Assembly: GCF_040958095.1 (NCBI RefSeq)
Contig: NC_091156.1
Span: 14,966,520-15,030,519, forward strand
Length of the DNA: 64,000 bases
Source of the DNA: Procambarus clarkii
Taxonomy: Eukaryota; Arthropoda; Malacostraca; Decapoda; Cambaridae
Reading direction: 5' to 3'
Part shown: positions 39,616 to 51,449 of the stretch, piece by piece
Numbering within the stretch: the first letter of the stretch is position 1
Layout: each line of letters opens with the position of its first letter
The notes under the pieces: generated by a model
Databases searched by the model: none
Told to the model about the DNA's origin: nothing
What the model saw: the letters and a program-made list of their open reading frames with translations, nothing else
Translations under genes and position numbers: made by a program

Positions 39616-40060
39616 TTATATATTTTTTAAAACTCTTGGATTTTCGGAATGATACACGAGCAAGGGTTTAATTTTCAAATCGCCACACAGCACAAGAGTT
39701 AGCCTATCCTGACACAAGTTAGCCCAAGTTAGCTTGTGTCCGGGCAGTGACGTCTCCTCTTGGGTAATGTATGTCCTCTTCGGCAATTTTTTCCAGAATA
39801 GCCATGTCTCCTCACAATTAAACACTTGTTGTGGAATATATTCATCAATACAGTATCTACAAAATCTTTAAAATCACGAACAAATCTTTCAGCCCCCACT
39901 TTGTCTGAGCTAGCACCCTCACCATGCCTCACAACACTATGAATACCACATCTTTTTTCAAAATTTCTCAAACCATCCCCTACTCACCTTAAACTCTTTC
40001 GTATCTGCAAAACTCGTTCTAGGGGTTTTCTTTATAAGATCTTGCATGAAGATTTCATTG
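39616..40060 (-). pseudogene. Tigger-like transposase, catalytic half (copy 2), inverted and broken
   Basis: On minus, three overlapping frames give FADTKEFKVSRGWFEKF, then RCGIHSVVRHGEGASSDKV, then FNCEETWLFWKKLPKRTYIT and IKPLLVYHSENPRVLKN. This is the order found in TIGD-like transposases. The usual NVDET Asp position reads NCEET, and frameshifts separate the blocks. The later DDE residues are absent. Confidence 0.8.
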
Positions 40061-40145
40061 TTGACCAAACCACACACTGGAAATTGAATAGACGACGACA
40101 TTTCGATCCGTCCTGGACCATTATAAAGTCGATTGTGATGAGATG
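40060..40145 (+). mobile_element. Foldback MITE fragment (10,539 family)
   Basis: TTGACCAAACCACACACTGG through CCTGGACCATTATAAAGTCG corresponds to one arm of the palindrome at 10,539-10,689. Confidence 0.65.
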
Positions 40146-40634
40146 AGGGAAGCAAGAGCATTAAGTAGGCAAGAGAGAAAGGTGAGGAGATGGCAAGTAT
40201 GTACGTATGTACATGAATAAAACATTTACATACTTATACATAACGTGTGTAAATAGTGTAATAAACACAATAACAGTATTTTCGGAGGAGGAATGTTGGC
40301 GAGTAATGTGTTGGAGGAGGGAGGGAGGACTGGCAGGGTGTGGCAGCTCACTCATGTTTTTTGGGCTCACCATACCAACATAGTGGATCGTTATGGTGAA
40401 TACATACGTAGATGGGTATATACAATGTGTGTATATAGTGTAATAACAGCAAAAACACTGTTTGATTGTAGAATATGTCGCATATATGAGGCCCATAATT
40501 TTGAGCATAGCGATGTTCTATACTTTGAATTATATAAATTCCACAAATTACACACTTTTAAATAATATTACAGCAAAAAAAAAGAAGAAATGAATGAGAA
40601 ACTTCAAAATAATTGCGCAACATTTTATTCGCAG
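40146..40634. other. Gene-free stretch
   Basis: Partly self-similar: GTGTGTAAATAGTGTAATAA (40,248) and GTGTGTATATAGTGTAATAA (40,428) suggest an old ~180-bp duplication. No gene is recognised. Confidence 0.4.
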
Positions 40635-40733
40635 CAACTGCCATCGCACGGGGTGGCGGGGCCGACAGACCCCCATCGCTCCAACGCTCAGCGCCCATAA
40701 TTTGCTCAACTTCCCAGCTCCATCGCAGCTAAA
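40635..40733 (+). other. Candidate internal exon of a plus-strand host gene
   Basis: The acceptor TTTTATTCGCAG ends at 40,634 and the donor GTAAGT starts at 40,734. The 99-bp GC-rich block is open in the frame set by the 34,619-34,671 exon (phase 2 in and out), reading T-NCHRTGWRGRQTPIAPTLS and AHNLLNFPAPSQLK. It contrasts in composition with the AT-rich flanks. If real, the intron between holds both Tigger copies. I do not recognise the protein. Confidence 0.35.
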
Positions 40734-40902
40734 GTAAGTCACATACAATATTTTTTGTTTAGTTTCCCCATGATCAGACTCTGCATTTTAACAATATAAG
40801 AAGAGAAAAAAAATTTTTGGAAAGAATTTATTTCTTGTGCACCAGGGTGTTATTTGGAGACTGAGCAGTTCAGTGGTTAACTACTATATTTTTGTTTCTC
40901 CC

Positions 40903-40985
40903 ACACACGCACCCCCCTAGGAAGCAGCCTGTAACAGCTAACTCCCAGATACCTATTTACTGTTAGGTAACAGGGGTCATCCCCT
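40903..40985 (-). mobile_element. Worn SINE A fragment
   Basis: AGGAAGCAGCCTGTAACAGC then CCCAGATACCTATTTACTGT and TAGGTAACAGGGGTCAT are the reversed middle of family A. Confidence 0.65.
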
Positions 40986-40994
40986 TTTGTACAA

Positions 40995-42470
40995 AGAATC
41001 TGCTAAACCTTTTAGGGCTAATCTTTGACACTCGTTTGTCTTTGTCGCCCCATATTTTTTACGTCCGAGTTGAATGCTCTAAGGCCCTTAACTAACTTTA
41101 GGTCATGTCCCATACTTCTTGGGGAGCTAATCGACACTGCTCCTCTCTTTACATTCCTCTCTCGTTCTGTCTAAACTCGATTATGGCCCTGTTTACTCGT
41201 CTGCTTCTCCTTCTACCCTTCACCATCTGGACACACTGCATCATACTGGGTTACGGCTCAGCTCTGGTACCTTTCCTTCGACACCTACCCTAAGCCTGTA
41301 TGTTGAAACTGGCGTCCTGTTTCTACAGGATCGCCATGATCGCTACTGTCTTCTCCACCTTGCACGGTCCTTACAGCACCCTCACTCTTGCTTATGTCAT
41401 GCCTTGACTTTTACCCATCCTGTGGTTCCTGTTCCCCTTCACCACCTATCTCTCTCTGTACGGTTGTCTCTCTTACAAAATGCTCTTTCAGTTTGTGTTA
41501 CCAATATTTCCCCTCGTGTCATTCCGTCTTTGCCCCTATGGAGGGGTCCCCGTTCCTAAATTCTGTAAGCCTTGACCCACATGACTAAAACTTTTACCCC
41601 TCCTACAGTTCTAAATCACCTTTTCCTTGAACACTTTTCTTCACACTTCCACTCTATTTCCGTCTTCACCAATGGGTCTTAAGTCTGCAGACGGTGTAGG
41701 CTACTCTGTTGTTTTTCCTGACTGCACCTTTGTGTCTCCTGCCTCCGGAGACTAGCATCTTCATGGCAGAACTTTATGCTATTCTCTATGCTCTTCATCA
41801 ACTCTTTTCTCGCTGTCAATCCTCCTCTGTGTTTGTAGTTGACACTTGCAGTGCCCTCATGGCTCTAGAATCCTTTAATCCAGTCCATCCTTTGGTAGTT
41901 GAAATTCAACATTGGCTGTTTCTTATCTCCAGTAGATTTAAGACAGTGGAATTTCGCTGGATTCCCACCCATATTGGTGTGTTCTTAAATGAGTGTGCGG
42001 ACACTGCCGCTAAGGAAGCTATCCACACCTGTCCCATCTCCCGTAAAGGTATTCCTTATTATGACTTTTACCCAGTTATTCATTTCCCCATTCTTGCCCG
42101 TTGTCAGGGTTGTTGGTCTTCTGTTACTGGTAACAAATTGCATGCTCTTAAGAGTAGTGTGTTCCCGTGGCCTTCCTCCTACCACCGTAACCGGTGGTGG
42201 GAAACGGCTCTGGCGAGGTTGTATATTGGTCATACACGTTTAACGCACGGGAACTTAATGGAGCGCTGCCCTGCTTCTTATTGTCCAAACTGTTGTCTCT
42301 ACATGTCCTGACTTCCAGGACTTACGTGTCTTGCTTCCCGACCATCCCTCACTGTCAATTGTCCCTCGATAAAATTCTTGGTAAATTCAATACCTTTGAT
42401 ATTGTTCGCCGTATGCGTTTTTGTTCTTGTATTGGCGACGTTAGTGATATTTAGCGCACTATGATTATCC
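40995..42470 (+). pseudogene. RNase H-bearing non-LTR retrotransposon, 3' part, copy 1
   Basis: Frames in order give GLIFDTRLSLSPHI, then VECSKALN and SHTSWGANRHC (RT C-terminus). RNase H follows: VFTNGS with a stop (the catalytic Asp of FTDGS is replaced), FMAELYAILYALHQLF (Glu kept), VFVVDTCSALMALESFNPVH (Asp kept) and WIPTHIGVFLNECADTAAKE (last Asp kept). Then come RWWETALARLYIGHTRLTHG and PASYCPNC (zinc-knuckle start). It has several stops and frameshifts. The layout fits I/LOA-like clades. A second copy lies at 44.2 kb. Confidence 0.8.
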
Positions 42471-44147
42471 CACACATTTGATGGTTTGATAATTACTGTA
42501 CTGTACAGTACTTTGGTTTGGAATGTATCAAATAAAGTTGTTTCATGTATTCAAATGTGTGAGAAAATCCACTGGGGCTGTGAGATGAAGCGAACCTGTA
42601 ACAAAGGCATTGCCAGTTGCATACTCTACCACCACTGATGGTAAAAGTCTTACAACTGGATATCTTGTGTGACGGGTTATGGTATCACAGCTATACTGAA
42701 CCAAGATGGTATGACTCTCCCTCACATAAATGAAAGAAATGCTGCTATTGGCCTTGCAGTGTGTAAGTTGCAGGTGGAAACAAATGAAAATTATCAAATA
42801 AATAATTAAACAATTTACTGAAATAGTAATGAACAAAAATAACACATGACAATACTTGACTATCATGTAATGCAAAGGTGAACAAGTTAGTATGACCTTA
42901 AATGCAAAAAATAAACTATAAGCAATGAATAAAAGTATGAAGATATACTGGTGTTCTGAAGACAGCTACCATACCACCATGGCATCAGTCACATGATGTT
43001 GGCTGGAAGTGGACGACGGGTTAGAGACACCAAGGTGATCCTAGAGCACTAAGGGAGAGATTGCCTCTCCAGGGAGGCAGCGCTCTTTATATAGTCCGGC
43101 GGTGATGACTCATCCAGTGTCAACACGAGGTGGACATCTGGTCAACTAGCAAACTGCTCGTTGTGGCTGGCGGTGCCTTTGTGTTGAGCTGTACCACTGT
43201 CAGTTGAAGGCGGCTAACTGCTTGTTTGTGGGGACAAACTGCCAGTTAGCAGTGGCGCCCGGCTTGCCTCTGAGTCGTACCAGGCCGTGCCAGGCCCTGG
43301 GGGGTATGGAGAGGTGGCAGGACTGATGACTCTTCTGGGCTGGTGTAGATGTATACTTCCAGTGCAGAGGCATTAAAGGTGAAGGGAAAAGGCAGTTCCA
43401 CTGCTATGCAGGGGATTCACGTGACACTTGTGAAGCCACAGAAAGTCTGGAGGCCCTACTGAAGCCAGTCCAAGTATTAAATAAAACCCCTGAAGTACGC
43501 CGGTGAAGGGTAAAGTGAAGGGTGAAGCAAGACCGTATGCCCCAACTTCAGGCACACACAGAAAATCACGTTTTGTTATGCTGTAAACATTGCCACAACC
43601 CTGTGTTTTATTGATTTAAATGGCCACAGGGAGGCATACAACACTGCAGATTATGATGTCATTAGTTATCCACTGTGCTGACAAGTGGGCTGACTGATGT
43701 TCGTTGACACCTGTATCGTGCTTCAATTTAATCGCCAGGAGATCACCCTCTCACTAGACTCGTCTGTAGGAAGTACAGTATAGTATGTCAAATTACCTTG
43801 GATCATAAATAGCATAAGACTTGGGGGTAGGAGAGGGTTGCAGTGTTTGTCATGGCTCTCAGTTGTTCCTGGTATTAGGCAATTTAGTTCTGGAATCATT
43901 TTTGTTGGCCAATGTTAAACTTTTTCGAAAGTAGATGTTTTTCTGAAAGGGAAGGGGGGGGGGGAACCTCTATGCTTGGATACAGTTATCTAAGTGAATA
44001 CTTAGATTTATACAGTAGAATAACTACCTTCTTTTCCTTAGTCAAAAAGGTTGCTTGTTTATTTCTAGGGACTTGTATTTTCTTTTATTTTTAACTGCAG
44101 CAACTTTCAGTGAATGATAGATTCTTACTGAAAGGACCTTTACTTCA
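42471..44147. other. Gene-free stretch between LINE copies
   Basis: 43,075-43,450 has a TATATAGTCC block and GC-rich sequence faintly like 4,560-4,870. A G9 run occurs at 43,956. No coding likeness is recognised; the region may contain an LTR-like or SINE-like repeat that I cannot delimit. Confidence 0.35.
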
Positions 44148-44164
44148 TTGTTGTTGCTTTATGG

Positions 44165-45650
44165 TCATCTCATTGTGTACAGGGATTCCGCGAAGCTTTT
44201 GGGGTTAGTCTTTGACACTCGTTTGTCTTGGTCAGCCCATATCTCTTGCCTCCGAGTTGAATGCTCTAAGGCCCTTAACCTCCTTAAGGTTTTGTCCCAT
44301 ACTTCTTGGGGAGCGGATAGGCGCACGCTCCTCTATTTGCACTCCTCTCTCGTCCTGTCTAAACTCAATTATGGTTGCCCTGCATACTCTTCTGCTTCTC
44401 CTTCTACTCTTCGCCATCTTGATGCTTTGCACCATACTGGGTTGTGTCTCGGCTCTGGTGGCTTTCGTTCGACTCCCGCCCTTAGTTTGTATGTTGACAC
44501 TGGCTCTCTCTTCAGGACTGCCGTGATCACTACTGTCTTCGCTATCTTGCGCGGTCCTTCCAACATCCTTCCTCTCGCCTCTGTCGTGCATTGACTTTTC
44601 CTCCTCCTGTGGTTCCTGTTCCTCTTCCTCTTCATTGTCTCCCACTTTCTGTCCAGTTATCTCGCTTACAGGATTCTCTTTCTGTTCATATTTCTAATGT
44701 TTCTCCTCATATTGTTCCTTCATTACCTCCGTGGAGAGTCCCCCTTCCCAAGTTTTGTACGTCCTTGACTTGTATTACTAAAGCCTTTACCCCTCCTACA
44801 ATTCTGAAAAGCCTCTTCCTTGAGCACTTTTCTTCGCACTCCCACTCTATTTCCATCTAACCTGATGGGTCTAAGTCTGCGGATGGTGTGGGCTACTCTG
44901 TTGTTTTTCCTGACCGTACTTACATTGTGTCGCCTCCCTTCAGAGGCTAGCGTCTTTACGGCAGTACTTTATGCTATTCTCTATGCTCTTCGTCTCTTGC
45001 TTTCTCGTTCCTCCTTTGTGGTTGTAGTTGATTCTCGTAGTGCCCTCATGGCTCTAGGGTCCTTTAATCCTGTCCATCCGGTGGTCATTGAGATTCAACA
45101 TTGGCTGTTTCTTATTTCTAGTAAATTTAAATCAGTAGAGTTTTGCTGGGTTCCCAGCCATATTGGTGTTTCAATGAGCGTGCGGATGCTGCCGCTAAGG
45201 AAGCTATCCGTTCTTGTCCCATCTCCCGTAAAGGTATTCCTTATTCCGACTTTTATCCTGTTATTCATTCTTCCCCGTTGGCAGGGTCGTTGGCCCTCTG
45301 TGGTTGGTAACAAGCTGCGTACTCTCAAACTTAGTGTGTCCCCGTGGCCTTCCTCCTACCACCGTAGGGACACTGCTTTGGCACGGCTGTGGGTTGGTCA
45401 TACCCGCTTAACCCACGGTCACTTAATGGAGCGCCGCCCTGCTCCTTATTGTCCGAATTGCGTTGTCCCTCTTACAGTTGTGCATATCCTTGTTGAATGT
45501 CCTGACTTCCAGAACGAGCGTGTGTCTTGCTTTCCGACCGTCCCTCGATAGAATTCTAGGTGAATCGGATACTTTTGATATCGTTCGCCTTATGCGTTTT
45601 TGTTCTCATATTGGCATTCTTGGTGATATTTAGCGCCCTCTGATTATTTC
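44165..45650 (+). pseudogene. RNase H-bearing non-LTR retrotransposon, 3' part, copy 2
   Basis: The frame reads KLLGLVFDTRLSWSAHISCL, SKALNLLKVLSHTSWGADRR, YGCPAYSSASPSTLRHLDA; then in other frames ITKAFTPPTILKSLFLEHFS. RNase H follows: SVFTAVLYAILYALR (the catalytic Glu is Val here), VVVVDSRSALMALGSFNPVH, WVPSHIGVS then a frameshift in NERADAAAKEA. It closes with PYCPNCVVPLTVVHILVECP (zinc-knuckle) and FQNERVSCF. It is better preserved than copy 1 but has at least three frame breaks. The RT catalytic core upstream is missing. Confidence 0.85.
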
Positions 45651-46819
45651 GCACTTTGATGGTGCTACATGGCCTTCCCGGTTTGGTGCCTTCTTTTGGT
45701 AATTACCTTACCTTCATTGTTGTTTCATTTTAATGTGGTAGTTGTGATATGGATTGTTCTGGCTCACATGCAAGGTCTTTGATTTTTTTCTGTTTTATAT
45801 CAAGAAATTGCCAGTCTTGTTACTATTTGTAGAGTTAGAGATCTGCATTAAGGCCTCAATATTATATTCTCTTTTTTTTTTAACATGTTATCAGCAATTT
45901 TTGTTGTTGGTAATATTTAGATTAATGTCAGTGATGTATATGACAATGGTTAAGACCCCTTGTGGTATGACAGCATTTTTCCCAGTCATTTCTTTAACAA
46001 ATGAAAGGGTCCTCGTAACCATTCTTTTGTCCTTTCTACCATGTACCTGTTTGTTGCTTCTTGGTCTTTCATTTGGTACTTTGGCTATTAAAACAATGGC
46101 CTTTGGTAATGTTGCAATTACCATTTCTAAAAAAATGAGCAGGTTCATTAGGCAGGGTTTGTTTTTAGCAAACAGTTTTACAAAAAAAATTCCATTCCTT
46201 CAGGACCTTGCAGATGTTAGGTCAAACTAATTGACAGTAATCTGTTTTGCACTTTCAAACAATGATGGTTTTAATCTAGGTAAAATATTTCAGAATATCT
46301 GAAGTTTGGCAGACAAATCATTTAAGAGCTTTGATTAAATTTAAGTTACCAAAGACTTTGTGAAAACCATGTTGTATAGATGCTTCGGTGTCACTTTTCT
46401 AATGTTTTGTAAATTTAACAATGATCTTTTAGTTAATTTAATCATAATTTGTACAAAGGTGTTGCATAGCTTTAAATTTACTTTTAAATTTGAAAACTAA
46501 AATATTGACTAAAGTTTCTTCCACTTTAATATTTCAGACTAATTTGCAATATTTTAGTTTATGTAAATTGAGTAGGTAGTCCACTTTTACATCTTTCCAA
46601 TGCATTTTGCATGCACCTATGTAACAAGTTACAAATAGGTGTAAATTTTACCAAGTATTTATTTTCAAAGTAAAAAAATTTCAGATGTTTAAACATTGCA
46701 TCAATAGTAGTAAACAATTTCCTGCATAATTTCAGGATAAGGTATATAAAGTAGTTTCATTAAAATTGTTTTATTTAATAAGTTTTACATATAGTATTTA
46801 TAATACATCTAATATTTAT

Positions 46820-46898
46820 TACCATTTCAGGTTGTGGGACAGATGCTCCTAGATGAACAGAAGATCCAAAAGGCCAAGACAACTCCAGAGACAATCAC
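46820..46898 (-). ncRNA. Candidate exon (acceptor only), minus-strand transcript
   Basis: Minus-strand TTTATTTTTCTTTTACAG ends at 46,899 with a good polypyrimidine tract, followed by GTGATTGTCTCTGGAGTTGT. No clear donor was seen; it may be the last exon. Open for only about 20 codons. Confidence 0.25.
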
Positions 46899-47409
46899 CT
46901 GTAAAAGAAAAATAAACATTAAACAGGGACACTGCTTTTATTATCACCAATGCCTAATAATAAGCCCAAAAAATCCTAACAGCCAATCTTTTAAGATTGG
47001 CTCAGCAAGGCCTATCCCTTCCTCTGATTTTAGTGCAGAGCTTGTTCCCTGAATGGGTGCATTACATCCACCACTTTAGTGCCATCAACACATTGTACAT
47101 ATGCTTTACTGAGAGCACTGTACAATGCATGCCAGGCACTAATGTTTTAGATGCATCCACCCATTCAGCAAACAAGCCCTGTGAGAATTAACAATGTAAC
47201 CATTGTTAAGGGTCCCTAAACCTATGCAAATCTAGTCCATCTATTAGATGGGTAGTAGAGCAAAGCTCTGAAAAAGCCAAGCCAGGGAAATCTGCAGGAC
47301 TGCCTGGTCCCCTTTTATGAAATGGGGTAGGATCAGTACAAACTGCATCATCCCCTGTGGGTTGTAACAGTAGGACATGGTTACACCTATAAATGGACTA
47401 GACAAGAGA

Positions 47410-47533
47410 ATTAAGATAAGGTCATTGATATAGCTAAAACATCAAATTCAAACTTGCCCACTTTTGTAGATTTCCTTTTGCAGAGTAAAGGAGCCTCACT
47501 CCAAGCCAGTCCATGCATCATAATCACTTTCAC
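47410..47533 (-). ncRNA. Candidate exon (acceptor), minus-strand transcript
   Basis: Minus-strand AAATATTTTTCAG precedes GTGAAAGTGATTATGATGCA at 47,533. One frame stays open for 39 codons (HGLAWSEAPLLCKRKS). The 3' boundary is unknown. Confidence 0.25.
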
Positions 47534-48332
47534 CTGAAAAATATTTCAACAAATTAATTTCAGACTTAAAGCCAATCTTGCTTTACTTTTCAAATTAGCA
47601 TTCAGTACTTTACAAATTCAGATGGAAAAAATTTCTTTAAGGAATTTACCTTTTCTACATATTCTAGTAGCAGTAGTAAAGATCTAATTTAGCAATATAA
47701 ATATATGGCATCAATTTGCAAAGTTTCAGTAAATGTCATTTGAGAAACTATCCACAACTGCACTTCAATGGCAATTTACATTTATCTTTAGCCAAAGCTA
47801 TATTGTTTAAGTTATTACTATTTTTTTACTTTTATGCAAATCTATTCAGATTAACTCTTCCAACTGACAGAGGGACTTCTGGACTTTCCAAACCACATTC
47901 TGGAAAACTATATAAATTTAAAACCAAGCTAAAGTAAACATTGAATATTTTTTTTACTTTCAAGGGAAAAATACCATCACTTAGAACAAAACTTTTCCTG
48001 CCATTAACTTTATTTGACTCATGATTACCCTTAACAGTGTTATACATTTATAGATTAAAGCTTATTTAACAAACATTTAATGTTAACTAAAGATTTATAT
48101 TTCATTAAAATTATTAATAAAACACCCTCAACTATGCTGTTTAAGATCTAATGCCCCACATTACAATTTTCACAATTTCAACATACCATTCTATTCAATA
48201 CATTCCTGAAAGGACTAAACTTGCAGATATGGTACCCACTAGCCTAAGCCTAGACTTCCATACCCTAATATTTAATAGGTTTTTAGCAATTAACTTCTAC
48301 CCTCTAATTCCAATGTACACAACACTACTTAC

Positions 48333-48386
48333 TGTAGATCTGCAAGTATTTTCCTGCAGCTCTTTGTTGCCAGGACCTTCCACAAC
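48333..48386 (-). ncRNA. Candidate 54-bp exon, minus-strand transcript
   Basis: The acceptor TCACATGACAG and donor GTAAGT (48,332 down to 48,327) bracket 54 bp that is open in one frame (VVEGPGNKELQENTCRST). The exact multiple of three is compatible with a cassette exon. Confidence 0.3.
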
Positions 48387-48536
48387 CTGTCATGTGAACA
48401 GTAAATATTACTAAAAAGTTATTTGCATAGCGATGTTATTTTGTTCATACCTGTACCACCAGTTTAACAGTTGCCGTTTTAAATGGCACACTAAGTATCT
48501 TGTTGTCCCATCTTTATTAATTACTGTACCACTTAC

Positions 48537-48757
48537 ATTTTAGTGTGGGCTTCATCCACTATTCTGATGTTAGCTGGAACATTTGTGCCAGCTGCTGGTT
48601 TGAAAGGGAGGCATACCATGTGCCAATTCAGGAAGCTTTCCACGTTCCTCACTGCACGTCAGCTCAGGACCTCACTACCATGTTGGGAGGCAGTTGAAGA
48701 CTAACCAATCAACATCCCAGGCTGGAGAGCAGTGCCAGCTCAGGGAGAATTTACCAC
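48537..48757 (-). ncRNA. Candidate 221-bp exon, minus-strand transcript
   Basis: The acceptor AATTTTTTGCAG and donor GTAAGT (48,536 down to 48,531) give a well-formed exon. Joined to the upstream exon it allows about 28 more codons before a stop, so it may be non-coding or the end of a very short frame. Confidence 0.35.
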
Positions 48758-49825
48758 CTGCAAAAAATTTATTACTCTTAACAATCTACACCATCTATCT
48801 CATCTTTACCTAGCCCCCAAACCTTATATTTGTCAGCATTAAACTGCATCTGGTAGTCTTAACCATTTCAAAACTGGGCATCGGTATTTTTTATTTGCCA
48901 ATTCTGCAACTATTGCAGTCTAAACCATAATCTTGCGAATAACCGAGGTCCAAGGAGAGCTTTTAGGCACTACTTACAACACTTCTCCCAACTTAACCCC
49001 ATTTATACTAATTTCCTTTGGTATAGCCATGACCTAATCAACTTCAGTCAGCATTCCCAATGATCCGAGCCCCTATCAATTTTGCGCCACTATCAAAATC
49101 TCTGCTGAAGTCAAGGTACACAAAATCACAAACCTTATCACCATTTCCTCAACTATGCAACCTAATCCATGAACATTTAGTAATAAGACTATGCGATTCA
49201 TGTATCTAGTCATGTTTCTCAAAAAGAGTAGAGAAATGACACTTGCAATGTTAGATTCTAGTAACTTTCCTCACAATAGGCTAAGCTAATTGGTCACTAA
49301 CTTAAGCGTTAAAGTTAACTCAAACTTTTCCTTTAAAACTTGCTATATTAGGAACTTTCCACGACCGGCCTTTACCCGACATAATTAAATAGGGTAAAAA
49401 CGGTATATTAAATGCGGTAAAACTACGGTAAATTCAATATGATAAACTTGCATTCTTTAAGCATGGGCTGCATAGTAAGTGAACTAAACTAAATGTTAAG
49501 CACCCTGGCAAACCACTTCGTTCTATTCAATTTCTTTATTTAATCACTTTGTCCGGCTAGAATTTTTAGATTAGATTAAAGGAACACCCTCCCTGGTAAC
49601 GGCTGAACTAGTTAACCAAATACAAATATTTAGGTAAAATACTTTCATAAAACCAGTCTACTTCCCCCACCAGTAGACTTGTTCAGCTAAAGGCATAATG
49701 TAATGTTCCACTTTAGTAAATAAAGACTTAAAAAAACACTACCCCATCTGTGTAGTTACCGGTTACTTGACATTCTACGCTTAAAATAACCCATCTATTC
49801 CCCATAATTGTTCGATATAACTTAC

Positions 49826-50030
49826 CTCTCACCCGCTGGTCGAGTACACAGCAGTATATATCCTCCTCCATCACTCACCACGTGGATACTATTTCACTCT
49901 GGCCGCAAATTGCCTCAAATCACCTACGTTGTCCATAAACATATATAGAAGAGCAACTGACCGTAACACCCGTATAGCGATCATCACATAACGTGGGAAC
50001 ATTAGTAGTACTGCTGTCAAAACATAGATG
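49826..50030 (-). ncRNA. Candidate first exon, minus-strand transcript
   Basis: The minus-strand GCGGGTGAGAG is followed by GTAAGT (49,825 down to 49,820). Within the exon a 16-codon upstream frame (MDNVGDLRQFAARVK) precedes ATGGAGGAGGATATATACTG, which stays open to the donor (MEEDIYCCVLDQRVR). The GGCGCCATCTATG block near 50,030 would lie at the start site. Together with the three exons downstream this could be a short-ORF or long non-coding RNA gene. No RNA evidence is available to me. Confidence 0.35.
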
Positions 50031-50049
50031 GCGCCAGGACAAACGGTAA

Positions 50050-50418
50050 TTCCTATGGACTCGCCTAGTTATGCGTAGGGAATTGAGCTTCAGCTGTTTG
50101 GTCCCGCCCCTCAGCTGTATTCACCTAGTTGTACTCACCTAATTTGTGCTTGCAGGGGTTGAGCTTTGGTTCTTTGGTCCCGACTCTCAACCGTCAATCA
50201 ACAGGTGTACAGGTTCCTGAGCCTATTGGGCTCTATCACATCTACATTTGAAATTGTGTATGGAGTCAGCCTCCACCACATCACTGCTTAATACATTCCA
50301 TTTGTTAACTACTCTGACACTGAAAAAATTCTTTCTAATATCTCTGTGGCTCATTTGGGTACTAAGTTCCCCTTGTTCGTGTTCCACCCGTGTTAAAGAG
50401 CTGTCTTTGTAACTATCA
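50050..50418 (-). pseudogene. CR1/jockey-like LINE 3' end
   Basis: The reversed tail (TACTCACCTAATTTGTGCTT, CAATCAACAGGTGTACAGG) is followed by codons STQMSHRDIRKNFFSVRVVN and SDVVEADSIHNFKCRCDRAQ. It sits exactly at the inner edge of the right inverted arm, so it may have truncated that arm. Confidence 0.8.
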
Positions 50419-50634
50419 AAATGCATATATCTTTGCTTTCACTTCAGTTATATTTATGACAAGGGATTTAAAATTTGCCTATATTTCTGCTTCTCTGATG
50501 ACATTAAAAACTTTCGTTTATTACAGTATCTACATAAAATTAACATTTATCTTCATTAGGTTGTAGTTCTCATCAATAGGGAGAGCGTCGGTAAAAAAAA
50601 AATTGTTTAAATATAAATATCTTTCCTCTCTCAA

Positions 50635-50755
50635 TAATATGCCCGAAACGCTATGCGTACTAGTGGCTTTAGGTATTGTATGTACTAGCTCTATCTATAA
50701 ATCCAATATTATGTTTGTAAATCAACTATTTATGTACTTTCCTGAATAAAATGAA
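50635..50755 (+). mobile_element. Dispersed repeat insertion (GCCCGAAACGCT motif)
   Basis: It matches 10,078-10,150 and interrupts the arm; the left arm continues without it. It ends in CCTGAATAAAATGAA, like a retroelement 3' end. Confidence 0.6.
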
Positions 50756-51449
50756 CTTTACTAATATCTAATCTCTGTGACTAAAACGTAAGAACGACTT
50801 TATCTATGCCTTTTTGATAACATATACAATTATAAGCTTTATTAGTGAATCTCTATTAATTAAACAATATATCAGAGAGTGTGTAAGGTTCGGTGTTCCA
50901 TGTGCGGAGAGACATGGGAGATTTTACATCAGTACAGTAAATGTTTTAAGTAGCGAACGCATACTAACGAATAACGATTAGTATAGACCAACACTATTGT
51001 TCTATGAAGTCGATTTAACTTCCAGACATGTATTTTTCAATAAGTCTTAAATATTTTCTGGCTAGTTATGTTAGATATTATTAGAAATACGTATTCTACT
51101 TGTTAATATAATAAACTAAATTTGCGATCATTTAAGGAGAGAAGTGCGACGACTGGATCACTGTGTACAGAAGGTTGATATGCCAACAAACACTTTCCAG
51201 ACAACAATATATCTTGGAAAAGTCGCTCCACAACATTGACACCTGGACCGTTGACTTCCTATGAGGCCACATATTTACTTATTACATAATGGAAGTATAT
51301 TATTTTATAGTAAATATATGTTTTCTCGTGTTCTGCATTAAGCACCAACATTATAGTGAATAAATATACCATATTTCTTCATTATTTAAGTAATGCTAGG
51401 AGGCTTTGAGTAGCTTTGGGTCATTAGGTCAACAGAACCACCCATAGAC

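Larger units (their letters stand above)
38216..40060 (+). mobile_element. Tigger/pogo-like DNA element, tandem copy 2
   Basis: This repeats copy 1 and then extends about 190 bp further, adding more of the reversed catalytic region. It ends where a foldback MITE fragment begins (about 40,055). No right-hand terminal inverted repeat was found. Confidence 0.75.
45651..50049. other. TE-poor AT-rich region with candidate exons
   Basis: About 4.4 kb is without recognised transposons or long simple repeats, unlike its surroundings. Several blocks have paired splice signals on the minus strand (listed separately). Open frames at 45.75-46.23 kb are AT-rich and show no family likeness. A GGCTC-rich palindromic ATTGGCTCAGCAAGGC occurs at about 46,995. 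Confidence 0.45.

Noticed and set aside
45754-46230. 158-codon hydrophobic open frame as a membrane protein
   Set aside because: T-rich composition alone gives Phe/Leu/Val-rich frames; no family likeness, start context or splice signals.
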